A stretch of 17,189 nt of DNA from Zetaproteobacteria bacterium (lineage in GTDB: Bacteria; Pseudomonadota; Zetaproteobacteria; Mariprofundales; Mariprofundaceae). Below are positions 1 through 7,714 of the stretch, one piece after another (within the stretch, counting starts at the first letter, position 1; each line of letters starts with the position of its first letter). The position numbers and the translations under genes were made by a program. The notes under the pieces are model-generated. The model worked only from the letters and a program-made list of their open reading frames with translations. It ran no database searches and was not told where the DNA came from. The stretch covers positions 1-17,189 of the forward strand of contig JAJRTX010000108.1 of the NCBI GenBank assembly GCA_021545665.1, read 5' to 3'.

Positions 1-1101
1 ATTTCAGACGGTGTGCTGGATGCCCTGCTGGAGCAGGACAAATACAGTCGCGTAGCCTGTGAAACCATGGTGACTACGGGCATGGCAATCATTGCCGGTG
101 AAATCACCACCAATGCCATTGTTGATTATCAGGATATTGTGCGCGGTGCCATTAAGGAAATCGGTTACGATTCTTCAGCGATGGGTTTTGATTGGGAGTC
201 CTGTGCGGTCCTGGTCAGTCTTGATAAGCAGTCGGTGGATATTGCCCAGGGTGTAAACGAGGGCGAAGGCCTGGATCTGGATCAGGGCGCAGGCGACCAG
301 GGCCTGATGTTCGGTTATGCAACAAATGAAACCGATGTGCTGATGCCGTCCGCTATTCATTTATCCCACCAGCTGGTTGCCAGACAGGCTGCCGTGCGTA
401 AATCCGGGCAGCTGAAATTTTTGCGCCCGGATGCAAAATCACAGGTTACTATCCGTTATGAGAACTATAAGCCGGTCGCCATTGATGCCGTTGTATTGTC
501 AACGCAGCACAATCCTGATGTCAGTCATAAGGATCTTTCCGAAGGCATTATGGAAGAAGTGATCAAGCCGATTCTTGATCCGACCGGGCTGTTACATGCA
601 GGCACCGAATACCATATTAATCCAACCGGCCGTTTTGTTATTGGTGGCCCTGTTGGCGACTGTGGCGTCACCGGTCGCAAAATTATTGTTGATACCTATG
701 GCGGTTTCGGCCATCACGGTGGTGGCGCATTTTCCGGTAAAGATCCGACGAAGGTGGATCGTTCAGCCTGTTATATGATGCGTTATGTGGCCAAGAATAT
801 TGTTGCAGCAGGGCTGGCCGAGCGCTGTGAAGTACAGGTGGCTTATGCCATCGGTGTTGCCAAACCGCTGAGTGTGATGATCAATACCTTTAATACCGGC
901 AAGGTTGATGAAGATAGGCTGGCTGAAATAGTTCGTGACGTATTCGAACTGCGTCCGAAGGGCATCGTACAGACCCTTGATTTACTGCGTCCTATTTATG
1001 CCAAGACAGCTGCTTATGGCCATTTCGGTCGCGAACTGCCTGAATTTACCTGGGAAAATACGGACAAGGTTGATGCTTTGAGAGCAGCTGCCGGGGTTTG
1101 A
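1..1101 (+). CDS. metK: S-adenosylmethionine synthetase, 5'-truncated by window edge
   Basis: MetK makes S-adenosylmethionine from methionine and ATP in the cytosol. The reading frame is open from base 1 (codons for [10 protein letters not shown]), so the GTG at 13 is an internal valine codon and not the start. By comparison with the E. coli protein about 22 N-terminal residues, including the HPDK region, lie outside the window. Visible family motifs are [25 protein letters not shown], the glycine-rich loop [25 protein letters not shown] segment near 650-710, [16 protein letters not shown], and the C-terminal AAYGHFGRE. The remaining 366 codons plus the missing start match the usual length of about 385 residues. 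It lies upstream of ahcY, the enzyme that clears the SAH product of SAM use. The identity is very secure. Confidence 0.97.
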   Translation: MSDGVLDALLEQDKYSRVACETMVTTGMAIIAGEITTNAIVDYQDIVRGAIKEIGYDSSAMGFDWESCAVLVSLDKQSVDIAQGVNEGEGLDLDQGAGDQGLMFGYATNETDVLMPSAIHLSHQLVARQAAVRKSGQLKFLRPDAKSQVTIRYENYKPVAIDAVVLSTQHNPDVSHKDLSEGIMEEVIKPILDPTGLLHAGTEYHINPTGRFVIGGPVGDCGVTGRKIIVDTYGGFGHHGGGAFSGKDPTKVDRSACYMMRYVAKNIVAAGLAERCEVQVAYAIGVAKPLSVMINTFNTGKVDEDRLAEIVRDVFELRPKGIVQTLDLLRPIYAKTAAYGHFGRELPEFTWENTDKVDALRAAAGV

Positions 1102-1110
1102 TTTTTTAGT

Positions 1111-1190
1111 AGCCGGATGAATGCGTCCTGCATTCCCCGGCTGGCTTTGCCTGAACAAACATATCCTGCCCTTCGTGTGGCAGGTTTGTT
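1111..1190 (+). other. Two stem-loops after metK
   Basis: Ten bases past the metK stop is a long hairpin. AGCCGG (1111-1116) pairs with CCGGCT (1137-1142), and GAATGC (1119-1124) with GCATTC (1130-1135), leaving a five-base loop. A second, bulged hairpin follows: AACAAA (1154-1159) with TTTGTT (1185-1190), and CCTGCC (1165-1170) with GGCAGG (1179-1184). Neither is followed by a run of T on the plus strand, so they are not standard intrinsic terminators. They may protect the metK 3' end or insulate the riboswitch that begins five bases later. The pairing is seen directly; the role is inference. Confidence 0.5.
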
Positions 1191-1194
1191 TCCA

Positions 1195-1291
1195 GACTGA
1201 GGAGCACTGCAACAGGGTTGTCGAACAGGCAATCTGCCAGGCTCAGTCGAATTTCAACGGTGCTCATATTCATGATATATAGGAGTATGAG
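1195..1291 (+). promoter_or_regulatory. S-adenosylhomocysteine (SAH) riboswitch with RBS-sequestering platform
   Basis: The segment carries the conserved SAH-riboswitch core: GAGGAGCACTGCAAC near 1199, CCAGGCTC near 1237, and CAACGGTGCTCA near 1256. P1 is a perfect 7-bp helix, GACTGAG (1195-1201) with CTCAGTC (1242-1248). The class-defining pseudoknot is a perfect 6-bp helix, GAGCAC (1202-1207) with GTGCTC (1260-1265). A competing 9-bp helix pairs 1263-1271 with 1283-1291 (one G-U pair). It buries three bases of the AGGAG ribosome-binding site at 1281-1285. The two helices share bases 1263-1265, so they exclude each other. SAH riboswitches are known to turn on ahcY genes when SAH builds up. 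Here SAH binding should free the ribosome site. The class call rests on recalled consensus, not on a covariance-model search. Confidence 0.92.
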
Positions 1292-1292
1292 A

Positions 1293-2699
1293 ATGTCTGA
1301 TTTTACCGATTACAAAGTGGCGGATATGTCCCCGGAGAATATTGCCTGGGGTCGTAAAGAGCTGAATATTGCCCAAACCGAAATGCCGGGTCTGATGGCG
1401 ATACGTGAGAAGTATGCCGCCGAGCAGCCTTTGAAGGGCGCACGCATTGCCGGTTCTTTGCATATGACCATCCAGACGGGCGTGTTAATTGAAACGCTGA
1501 CCGCGTTAGGCGCAGAAGTGCGCTGGGCTTCATGCAATATCTTTTCCACTCAGGATCATGCCGCTGCTGCTATTGCAGCTGAAAACATCCCGGTTTACGC
1601 CCATAAGGGTGAGACGCTGGAAGAGTATTGGGAATTTGCCCACGCCATCATGGAATGGGATGACGGCGGCACGCCAAACATGATTCTTGATGATGGCGGC
1701 GATGCCACCCTGTTACTGATTCTGGGTGCCAAAGCCGAGCTGGATGCATCCGTGCTGGATAACCCCTGTTCCGAAGAAGAGGAGTACCTCTACGCATCGA
1801 TTAAAAAACGACTGGCCAGCCAACCGGGTTATTATACCACTCGCCGCGATGCGATTCAGGGTGTGACCGAAGAGACTACCACCGGTGTGCATCGTCTTTA
1901 TCAGATGGCGGAGAATGGTGATCTGCCGTTCCCGGCTATCAACGTCAACGATTCAGTTACCAAGTCCAAATTTGACAATCTATACGGCTGTCGCGAATCA
2001 CTGCTCGACGGCATCAAGCGTGCCACCGATGTGATGATTGCCGGCAAAATTTGTGTGGTGCTCGGTTATGGCGATGTCGGCAAGGGCTGTGCACAGGCAT
2101 TCAAGGGCATGGGTGCCACCGTATGGGTGACTGAAATCGATCCGATCTGTGCTTTGCAGGCGGCGATGGAAGGCTACCGCGTGGTTAATATGGATGATGC
2201 CTGCAAACAGGGTAATATCTTTGTTACGACCACCGGCAACTACCATGTCATCACCCATGATCACATGGTGGCGATGCCCGATCAGGCCATTGTCTGCAAT
2301 ATCGGCCATTTTGATAATGAAATCGATTGCGCCAGCCTGCGCCAATATGAGTGGGAAAACGTAAAACCACAGGTGGATCAGATTATCTTCCCTGACGGCA
2401 CGCGTATTACGCTGCTGGCTGAAGGTCGCCTGGTGAATTTGGGTTGTGCAACCGGCCATCCGAGCTTTGTGATGTCCAACTCCTTCTCCAATCAGACGCT
2501 GGCGCAGATCGAAGTGTTTAATCAGACCGGCCAGTATGAAAACAAGGTTTATACGCTACCCAAGCAACTGGATGAGGAAGTGGCTCGCCTGCATCTGGCC
2601 AAAATCGGTGTGAATCTGACAGCGCTGTCTGAACAACAGGCCAATTATATCGGTGTGCCGGTTGAAGGACCATATAAGCCGAGTCATTACCGTTACTAA
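1293..2699 (+). CDS. ahcY: Adenosylhomocysteinase (SAH hydrolase)
   Basis: AhcY splits S-adenosylhomocysteine reversibly into adenosine and homocysteine using bound NAD, clearing the inhibitor left by SAM-dependent methylation. I start it at ATG 1293 ([13 protein letters not shown]): AGGAG at 1281-1285 sits seven bases upstream and the product is 468 residues, the usual size for proteobacterial members. A longer frame reaches back to 1218 but would run through the riboswitch. ATG 1287 is too close to the ribosome site. Motifs seen are [26 protein letters not shown], the NAD-binding loop GYGDVGKG (about residues 258-265), [32 protein letters not shown], and the C-terminal KPSHYRY that reaches the partner subunit's cofactor. 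It sits downstream of metK under SAH riboswitch control. Identity is secure. Confidence 0.97.
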   Translation: MSDFTDYKVADMSPENIAWGRKELNIAQTEMPGLMAIREKYAAEQPLKGARIAGSLHMTIQTGVLIETLTALGAEVRWASCNIFSTQDHAAAAIAAENIPVYAHKGETLEEYWEFAHAIMEWDDGGTPNMILDDGGDATLLLILGAKAELDASVLDNPCSEEEEYLYASIKKRLASQPGYYTTRRDAIQGVTEETTTGVHRLYQMAENGDLPFPAINVNDSVTKSKFDNLYGCRESLLDGIKRATDVMIAGKICVVLGYGDVGKGCAQAFKGMGATVWVTEIDPICALQAAMEGYRVVNMDDACKQGNIFVTTTGNYHVITHDHMVAMPDQAIVCNIGHFDNEIDCASLRQYEWENVKPQVDQIIFPDGTRITLLAEGRLVNLGCATGHPSFVMSNSFSNQTLAQIEVFNQTGQYENKVYTLPKQLDEEVARLHLAKIGVNLTALSEQQANYIGVPVEGPYKPSHYRY

Positions 2700-2718
2700 C
2701 TGAGGCATTTGAGACGAC

Positions 2719-3018
2719 ATGAATAAAACGACTGATGTGAGGATAGTGAAGGCGTTATTCCCTATCACCATCCTTGCATCTGTTCTTTTTACATCTCCGT
2801 TATGGGCTGCTGGCGGTCTTTCGGTTGATGCCGAATTTGATCTGACCGGTGACAGTATTGTTGATGCTGCCGACTGGGCGAAAATGGACGAGAAAAACAA
2901 AAAAGCATATGCATATGCATCAGTGCGGGCACTTGGTGAAAATCCTGATGTTATTCTTGAGGGTCAACAAACCAGAGGTGCTCGATATCTGCAGGGTCTT
3001 CGCTCTGTATATGAATAG
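2719..3018 (+). CDS. Small exported protein with one dockerin/EF-hand-like loop
   Basis: I do not recognise this 99-residue protein. It starts 19 bases after the ahcY stop, with GAG at 2711 and a stronger TGAGG at 2701 as possible ribosome sites, so it may be read through from ahcY. The N-terminus looks like a signal peptide: a basic start (KTTDVRIVK), a hydrophobic core (ALFPITILASVLFTSPLW) and a probable cut after LWA near residue 31. The mature part, about 68 residues, contains DLTGDSIVDAAD, whose acidic spacing (positions 1, 5, 9, 12) resembles the calcium-binding loop of dockerin and EF-hand repeats. Only one such loop is present, and true dockerins carry two. Calcium binding is inference. 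It could be a periplasmic or secreted protein. Overlapping frames on both strands look less protein-like. Confidence 0.7.
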   Translation: MNKTTDVRIVKALFPITILASVLFTSPLWAAGGLSVDAEFDLTGDSIVDAADWAKMDEKNKKAYAYASVRALGENPDVILEGQQTRGARYLQGLRSVYE

Positions 3019-3033
3019 CAGCAGTATGAAGTT

Positions 3034-3303
3034 TTACGAGTCTCCCTTTCTGCTGAGAGCCACTTCAAATAATGGAAAATCTTCAAATACAATATGTCCT
3101 TTACTCTTTGCAGCCATATTCGCTGAAGCAACCTTTTCCAACGGCATAAAAAGATAGGGTTCGCATCGTTTCCTGCGGCGGCATGTGCTGGCAACGCAAA
3201 CGATCAGATCATTGTGAAAGCCTCTGCCTTTACCATGTCGGGTACACCAAATTCGGCTAATTTGCCTGTCCTCCTGTGGCAGTAATATCAGTAACCATGC
3301 GCA
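3034..3303 (-). pseudogene. Possible decayed coding remnant, family unknown
   Basis: On the minus strand one frame is open for about 90 codons up to a TAA at 3036-3034 and ends in protein-like sequence (FMPLEKVASANMAAKSKGH, then IVFEDFPLFEVALSRKGDS). It has no ATG until codon MPLEK near 3145. Just upstream, the other two frames also carry short coding-like stretches: MVTDITATGGQAN from 3298, then LAEFGVPDMVKAEAFTMI. Joined in order, these read like one small protein broken by two frameshifts. I could not match it to a family. It is on the same strand as the LOG pseudogene just to its right, which supports a decayed neighbourhood. The alternative is chance open frame. Confidence 0.35.
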
Positions 3304-3390
3304 TCAAAGGAAATGTTTAGACTATCTCAACCTGAAAACATCGGTACGTTTGTTAAGGCAGGCTGCGTGACAGAGCCATTTCGATCTGTT

Positions 3391-3733
3391 TCAGTTTCCA
3401 GTTACGATGCACTCATCATGATCATCAGTCACCTTAATAAGATCAAGATCCTGCTCTGCGATCAGACCCTCTTTTAGCACTGTATCTTTGATCCAGTCTA
3501 TCAATCCTCCCCAGAAATTACTGCCATACAGCACCATAGGGGAAATTTTATGTGTCTGCATCAGTGTCAGAGACTCATCCAGCGCACCAAATCCGCCCGG
3601 CATACAAACATAACTCATGGAATGTTGACAGTCTTTCAAAACCCTCGGCAAACTCACTGATGATTCTTAATATACGCCAGGGTTCCGAGCTTTTTAGATC
3701 TTCCGATGCCCCCTTGCTTCCAGTATTAACCAG
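3391..3733 (-). pseudogene. LOG-family (TIGR00730-type) nucleotide-binding protein, internally deleted and frameshifted
   Basis: Intact members are Rossmann-fold proteins of the LOG / 'lysine decarboxylase-like' group, some of which release cytokinin-type bases from nucleotide monophosphates. Here two pieces survive. The 5' piece, about 3733 to 3620, reads SSEPWRILRIISEFAEGFERLS, the typical N-terminal helix of this family. The 3' piece, 3657 to 3391 in another frame, reads SYVCMPGGFGALDESLTLMQ, then a conserved YGSNFWGGLIDWIKD-like segment, then DLDLIKVTDDHDE. The middle of the family, including the GSAR strand and the GGGxGxMEA loop, is missing: only a few residues separate EGFERLS from YVCMPGG where the family has roughly 110-130. 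The signature threonine of PGGFGTLDE is alanine. The C-terminus also stops early. The gene is dead for the original fold. Confidence 0.85.
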
Positions 3734-3759
3734 TCAGTCTGGCGAGTGATTGGAGAAAA

Positions 3760-3806
3760 GTTCCAAAATTAGCATCGCCTGCATATACATGCTCAAACCT
3801 TGGAAC
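3760..3806. repeat. Inverted repeat upstream of the HAD gene
   Basis: GTTCCAA (3760-3766) is repeated in exact inverted form as TTGGAAC (3800-3806), with GCAT/ATGC (3781-3784, 3789-3792) nested inside. It lies in the 144-base stretch between the LOG remnant and the HAD gene at 3878, where I see no other gene and no clear promoter. It could be an operator, a transcript hairpin or a scar of the rearrangement that broke the LOG gene. Function is unknown. Confidence 0.4.
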
Positions 3807-3877
3807 ATACATATGATTAATTCGAAAGGCATGTAAGGCAAGCAGCATTTATGAATGGTTCGGACTAGCATACAGGC

Positions 3878-4519
3878 ATGCCCTTTGATCTTGCTGTTAT
3901 TGACCTCGACAATACTCTTTATGCTGCGGATAGTGGGGTTTTTGATCGCATGGATGAGCGGATGACAGCTTTTGTCGCCAATGAACTGAATGTTGGTGCT
4001 GAGGAAGCCAATCGCCTGAGGGTTAAATACTGGAGAGAATATGGTACCACGCTGCGTGGCATGATGTTGCATCATGGCATGGAGCCGGAAGCATTTCTGC
4101 ATGACGTTCATAATATTTATGCGCATGAAATTCTGTGTCGCGATGAGAAACTGGATATCGCGCTAAGCCGTTTGCCGGGACGCAAGGTGATTCACACTAA
4201 CGGCATTCGTGAACATGCTGAGCACATTCTCGACACACTGGGCGTAACCCGTCATTTTGAGCGTATTTATGATATTCGCTTTAATAACTATATTCCTAAG
4301 CCCAGCATGGAAACACTGGCCAGACTCATTAAACAGGAGGGCTTTGCAGCACAGTATACGCTGGTTGTGGATGACATGGAGAAAAATCTTGAGATAGCCA
4401 GTCAACTTGGCTGCAAAACAGTATGGATTACACATAAAAAAGAAAACGGCACATGGGATTACCATATCCCACATTTTCACTATTTACCTGATGTATTGAG
4501 GATGAAGGGTAAGGAGTGA
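3878..4519 (+). CDS. HAD-superfamily hydrolase, pyrimidine 5'-nucleotidase-like
   Basis: This 213-residue protein has all four HAD motifs: DLDNTLY (nucleophile D9 and acid D11), VIHTNG (motif II threonine), the KPS lysine in NNYIPKPSMETLARL (motif III), and VVDDMEKN (motif IV acid pair). The order, the helical cap between motifs I and II (YWREYGTTLRGMMLHHGM) and the length fit the pyrimidine 5'-nucleotidase / SDT1-like branch (TIGR01993 type), which removes phosphate from UMP, CMP or related compounds and has been linked to clearing non-canonical nucleotides. Exact substrate cannot be read from sequence. The ATG at 3878 has only a weak AGG just upstream; no better start exists in frame because a stop precedes it. 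It converges on rho, with 47 bases between the two stop codons. Confidence 0.88.
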   Translation: MPFDLAVIDLDNTLYAADSGVFDRMDERMTAFVANELNVGAEEANRLRVKYWREYGTTLRGMMLHHGMEPEAFLHDVHNIYAHEILCRDEKLDIALSRLPGRKVIHTNGIREHAEHILDTLGVTRHFERIYDIRFNNYIPKPSMETLARLIKQEGFAAQYTLVVDDMEKNLEIASQLGCKTVWITHKKENGTWDYHIPHFHYLPDVLRMKGKE

Positions 4520-4552
4520 GAGCGTTGGATCATCCATCTTACTCCTCACTCC
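4513..4552. terminator. Stem-loop between convergent HAD and rho genes
   Basis: GGAGTGAG (4513-4520) overlaps the HAD stop codon and pairs exactly with CTCACTCC (4545-4552). A small nested hairpin TGGA/TCCA (4526-4529, 4533-4536) sits in the loop. The position between two converging stop codons suits a shared transcript end, but neither strand shows a T run after the stem. It may therefore act as a 3'-end stabiliser or mark factor-dependent termination. Role is inference. Confidence 0.4.
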
Positions 4553-4566
4553 TAACAATCCATCTC

Positions 4567-6135
4567 CTACTGATTCATTCGAGCAAAAAATTCGGCGTTA
4601 TTCTTGGTCGGACTCAGCTTATCAATAAGAAATTCCATCGCATCAATGGTGCCCATAGGGGAGAGAATTTTGCGTAAAATCCAAACTTTCTGAAGTTCTT
4701 CACGTGGCGTCAGCAGCTCTTCCTTGCGCGTACCGGACGGAGCAATATCAATCGATGGGAAAATGCGTTTATCCGTCAGTTTACGATCCAGCCTGATCTC
4801 CATATTACCTGTACCCTTGAACTCTTCAAAAATCACTTCATCCATTTTGCTGCCGGTTTCAACAAGTGCTGTCGCAACAATGGTAAGGCTGCCGCCATCT
4901 TCTATATTGCGGGCAGCACCAAAAAAACGCTTGGGTCGATGCAAGGCATTGGCATCCACTCCACCAGTCAGAATCTTGCCGGAAGATGGTACCACAGTAT
5001 TGTAGGCACGAGCCAGACGGGTAATCGAATCAAGCAGAATTATCACATCCCGGCCATGCTCAACCAAACGCTTGGCTTTCTCGATAACCATCTCGGAAAC
5101 CTGAACATGGCGTTGGGCTGGTTCATCGAAAGTAGAAGATATCACTTCACCTTTCACCGAACGCTTCATATCCGTAACTTCCTCAGGACGCTCATCAATC
5201 AATAAAACCATCAATACTGCATCCGGGTGATTAGCTTCGATAGAATGGGCAATCGACTGCATCATAACTGTTTTGCCTGTACGCGGTGGAGCAACTAGCA
5301 GAGCGCGCTGCCCTTTGCCAATGGGCGCAACAATATCGATAATACGACCGGTAAGATCCTTTTTTGTCGGATTATCAATTTCCATATGCAGGCGTTCATC
5401 CGGGTACAACGGTGTCAGGTTATCAAACAACACCTTTGTTCGTGCCACCTCGGGCTCTTCACCATTGGTTGTATCTACTGTTTTCAGAGCGAAATATTTC
5501 TCGCCTCGTCGCGGTGGACGAATTTCACCGGTTACCGTATCGCCTTTGCGTAGATAAAAGCGGCGAATCTGGTGGCTGGATACATATACATCATCGGAGC
5601 CTGAAAGATAATTGGCATCGGGTGAGCGCAGAAAGCCAAAACCATCGGGCAGTATTTCCAGTACGCCTTCGCTATATATCGTACCGGCACGCAGACCATG
5701 GGCACGCAGAATAGCAGAAACCTGCTCCTGTTTGCGCATACCTGCAGCATTCTCAATATCATAGCTGTCGGCAAGTTCCAGCAGCTCAGTTGGAGTTCTG
5801 GATGAAACTTCCTTCAGGTTCAGCGTCACTCCGGCCATTTCATCAGAAATTTTTTCCTCAGGCTCTTCTCGACGGCGGCGATTGCCTTTCTCATTCTTGC
5901 TACGCCAGCGTCCACGACGCCCTGCTTCCTGCTCACCCTCTTTCGGACTTGCTGCAACCGGAGCATCCGAGGACTCTTCTTTGGCTGCTTTTTCAACTTT
6001 GTTCTCAGTCTTTCTTTGATTGGTTCCCGTGACCACTTTACGTGGACGACCACGGCGACGCGGTTTCTCTTCTTCAGGACTGACTGCAATATCCGTCGTT
6101 GACGTTTCCTGTTGAGCTGAGTTTGTAACTGACAT
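4567..6135 (-). CDS. rho: Transcription termination factor Rho with AT-hook N-terminal extension
   Basis: Rho is a ring-shaped RNA helicase that ends transcription of untranslated RNA. The 522-residue product is about 100 residues longer than E. coli Rho. The extra part is a charged N-terminal tail holding the AT-hook-like PRRRGRPRK (residues 25-33) and two more arginine clusters (GRRGRWRSK, 72-80; RRRRE, 86-90). The family core follows: the Rho_N helical region (about 105-147), the RNA-binding cold-shock fold with GFGFLRSPD (165-173) and YLRKGD (194-199), Walker A APPRTGKT (282-289), Walker B VIILLD (364-369), and the Q-loop region [15 protein letters not shown] (384-398). The start at 6135 has GGAG five bases upstream. 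It is the last gene of the pil/coaE unit but has its own 146-base leader. Identity is secure. Confidence 0.98.
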   Translation of the reverse strand: MSVTNSAQQETSTTDIAVSPEEEKPRRRGRPRKVVTGTNQRKTENKVEKAAKEESSDAPVAASPKEGEQEAGRRGRWRSKNEKGNRRRREEPEEKISDEMAGVTLNLKEVSSRTPTELLELADSYDIENAAGMRKQEQVSAILRAHGLRAGTIYSEGVLEILPDGFGFLRSPDANYLSGSDDVYVSSHQIRRFYLRKGDTVTGEIRPPRRGEKYFALKTVDTTNGEEPEVARTKVLFDNLTPLYPDERLHMEIDNPTKKDLTGRIIDIVAPIGKGQRALLVAPPRTGKTVMMQSIAHSIEANHPDAVLMVLLIDERPEEVTDMKRSVKGEVISSTFDEPAQRHVQVSEMVIEKAKRLVEHGRDVIILLDSITRLARAYNTVVPSSGKILTGGVDANALHRPKRFFGAARNIEDGGSLTIVATALVETGSKMDEVIFEEFKGTGNMEIRLDRKLTDKRIFPSIDIAPSGTRKEELLTPREELQKVWILRKILSPMGTIDAMEFLIDKLSPTKNNAEFFARMNQ

Positions 6136-6144
6136 GAGGTCTCC

Positions 6145-6182
6145 AAAATGGCACCAGATGGATAGATAAACGTGGTGCTTTT
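6145..6182 (-). promoter_or_regulatory. Stem-loop in the rho leader, possible attenuator
   Basis: Read on the minus strand, GCACCA (6178-6173) pairs exactly with TGGTGC (6156-6151) across a 16-base loop. AAAA before and TTTT shortly after the stem could extend the pairing across a two-base bulge. The structure ends about six bases before the GGAG ribosome site of rho. A hairpin followed by CATTTT resembles a weak terminator or a translation block. Rho genes are known to be self-regulated through their leaders in E. coli; applying that here is inference. Confidence 0.4.
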
Positions 6183-6229
6183 ATGATACGTATGATTGCT
6201 GGATTAATCTGATTCGATAACACAGAACG

Positions 6230-6245
6230 CCGGGAGAAGTCCCGG
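6230..6245 (-). terminator. GC-rich hairpin after coaE
   Basis: CCGGGA (6230-6235) and TCCCGG (6240-6245) form a perfect 6-bp stem with a four-base loop, 36 bases beyond the coaE stop on the minus strand. The sequence after it on that strand (CGTTCTGTGTT) is only moderately T-rich. It may partly end the pil-coaE transcript and leave rho to its own promoter, which I could not identify with confidence. Confidence 0.45.
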
Positions 6246-6281
6246 TAACAAGGGTATTGCTAAATGCAGGTGCAGGCCATG

Positions 6282-6944
6282 TCAACCTTTGGGAACGAAC
6301 TGTGCAGGGTCACTTCTGATTTTACCGCTTTCCGAGCTCAGATAAACGCCATGACTTTGCTGCAAAGACTTTTGCACCATCAGCACCTGCTTGCGCAGGT
6401 GTTGTACACTACTGTTGTTTTCAATCACGTAGTCTGCCATCCGCATTCGCATACGATCATCACATTGACGAGCTTGAATGCTATCAAATTCCATCTTGTT
6501 CTGATGGCCTCTGAGCAGAACACGCTGCAATCGAACAGACTCATCTGCCAGAACTATAATCACTGCGTGCATACGTTTGATACCGTCTGACTCCAGTAGT
6601 ACTGATGCTTCAATAATGACATAATCAGATTGCTGTTGTCTGATCCATTCCTCTTCCTTGCGCCAGATCAGTGGATGCATAATGGCATTGAGGCGAGCCG
6701 TTTTATCAGCGTCAGAAAAACAATGTCTGGCCAGTGCTTTGCGATCCAGGCAACCATCTGCCTGCAATATATTTTTTCCAAAAGTTGCCACAAGTTGTTC
6801 TAGACATTCATCGTCAGTCATCACAAGCCTGCGTCCTACCTGATCAAGATCGAGTACAGGCACGCCGAATTCAGAAAATATGGCCGCTACGGTACTTTTG
6901 CCGCTACCAATACCTCCGGTCAAACCGATCAGATGCGGCTTCAT
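6282..6944 (-). CDS. coaE: Dephospho-CoA kinase
   Basis: CoaE adds the 3'-phosphate to dephospho-CoA with ATP, the last step of coenzyme A synthesis. The 220-residue protein opens with the P-loop GGIGSGKST (residues 10-18), followed by VLDLDQVGR (family form of the DAD-x-hydrophobic segment), GCLDRKALARHCFSD, NAIMHPLI and VIIEASVLLESDG, all in the family order. Length is slightly above the usual 200-206 because of a C-terminal tail. Its ATG overlaps the pilD stop by four bases (ATGA), so it is translationally coupled to the prepilin peptidase, an arrangement common next to pilBCD in gammaproteobacteria. Identity is secure; it is a housekeeping gene carried in a pilus operon. Confidence 0.97.
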   Translation of the reverse strand: MKPHLIGLTGGIGSGKSTVAAIFSEFGVPVLDLDQVGRRLVMTDDECLEQLVATFGKNILQADGCLDRKALARHCFSDADKTARLNAIMHPLIWRKEEEWIRQQQSDYVIIEASVLLESDGIKRMHAVIIVLADESVRLQRVLLRGHQNKMEFDSIQARQCDDRMRMRMADYVIENNSSVQHLRKQVLMVQKSLQQSHGVYLSSESGKIRSDPAQFVPKG

Positions 6945-7714
6945 TTAAAGCTGACCCCCAGCAGCCCAGAATACCAACCCAGAATACCTTCTGACCAGAC
7001 AAACCAAACCATACCCGCAGCAGCCAGATAGGGGCCGAAGGGAATTTCCGTACGTAACCCGCGTCTGGACAGCAGTAAAAACAGGCTACCAACCAGTGCA
7101 CCGACTACAGAAGAAACAAAAACAATAAAGGGTAAGGCCTGCCAACCCATAAATGCTCCCAACATGGCGAGTAATTTGAAATCTCCATGTCCCATACCTT
7201 CACGGCCAGTTATCCATAAAAAAAGTCGGGCCACCAGCCAGAACACAGCATAACCAGTCGCAGCCCCGATCAGGGAAGCCTGCCAGTTGCCCAGCCATAA
7301 TGAAAAACCAAGACCCAGAACAATGCCGGGAAAGGTCAGGGCATTGGGCAATAAGCCGGTCTCAAGATCAATAAAAATCAACACCCAAAGAAGAAAAAAC
7401 AAGCATAACGCCTGCAGCAAAACCGGACTTGGACCATAATGCCAGGTAAGGGTTCCCCAACTCAACCCCATCAATAGTTCCAGCAAGGGATAACGCCATG
7501 AAATACTACCTCGGCAATGGCGGCATTTTCCTGCTAGCATCAACCACGAGAAAAACGGGATATTATCGTATGCAGCCAGATCATGCTGACATACAGGGCA
7601 ATGACTACCTGGAAAAGCAACCGACTCTGAGCGAGGGATCCGATACACGCATACATTGGCAAAACTACCAAAAATAATGCCCAGTAATGTACATACTGCA
7701 ATGAACAGAATCAC
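6941..7714 (-). CDS. pilD: Type IV prepilin peptidase / N-methyltransferase
   Basis: PilD sits in the inner membrane, cuts the leader from type IV prepilins and pseudopilins and methylates the new N-terminus. The 257-residue protein is mostly hydrophobic with about eight likely membrane segments. Near the N-terminus is GSFANVCVYRIP, then the four-cysteine cytoplasmic domain CPVC (39-42) and CRHC (64-67). The two catalytic aspartates of the A24 peptidase family are present: D116 in FIDLETGLLPN and D178 in GMGHGDFKLLAMLGA. It overlaps pilR by four bases and coaE by four bases. Length is a little below the 280-290 of Pseudomonas PilD, but no motif is lost. Identity is secure. Confidence 0.97.
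   Translation of the reverse strand: MILFIAVCTLLGIIFGSFANVCVYRIPRSESVAFPGSHCPVCQHDLAAYDNIPFFSWLMLAGKCRHCRGSISWRYPLLELLMGLSWGTLTWHYGPSPVLLQALCLFFLLWVLIFIDLETGLLPNALTFPGIVLGLGFSLWLGNWQASLIGAATGYAVFWLVARLFLWITGREGMGHGDFKLLAMLGAFMGWQALPFIVFVSSVVGALVGSLFLLLSRRGLRTEIPFGPYLAAAGMVWFVWSEGILGWYSGLLGVSFK

Noticed and set aside
1998..2459. 153-codon minus-strand frame inside ahcY
   Set aside because: It is antisense to the conserved NAD-binding part of AhcY; its length follows from the codon use of the real gene.
2849..3157. 102-codon plus-strand frame overlapping the small exported protein
   Set aside because: No signal peptide, no motif, and it shares DNA with a frame that has a clear signal peptide and a better position after ahcY.
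3734..4126. 130-codon minus-strand frame overlapping the HAD gene
   Set aside because: It is antisense to a gene with all four HAD motifs and has no recognisable domain.
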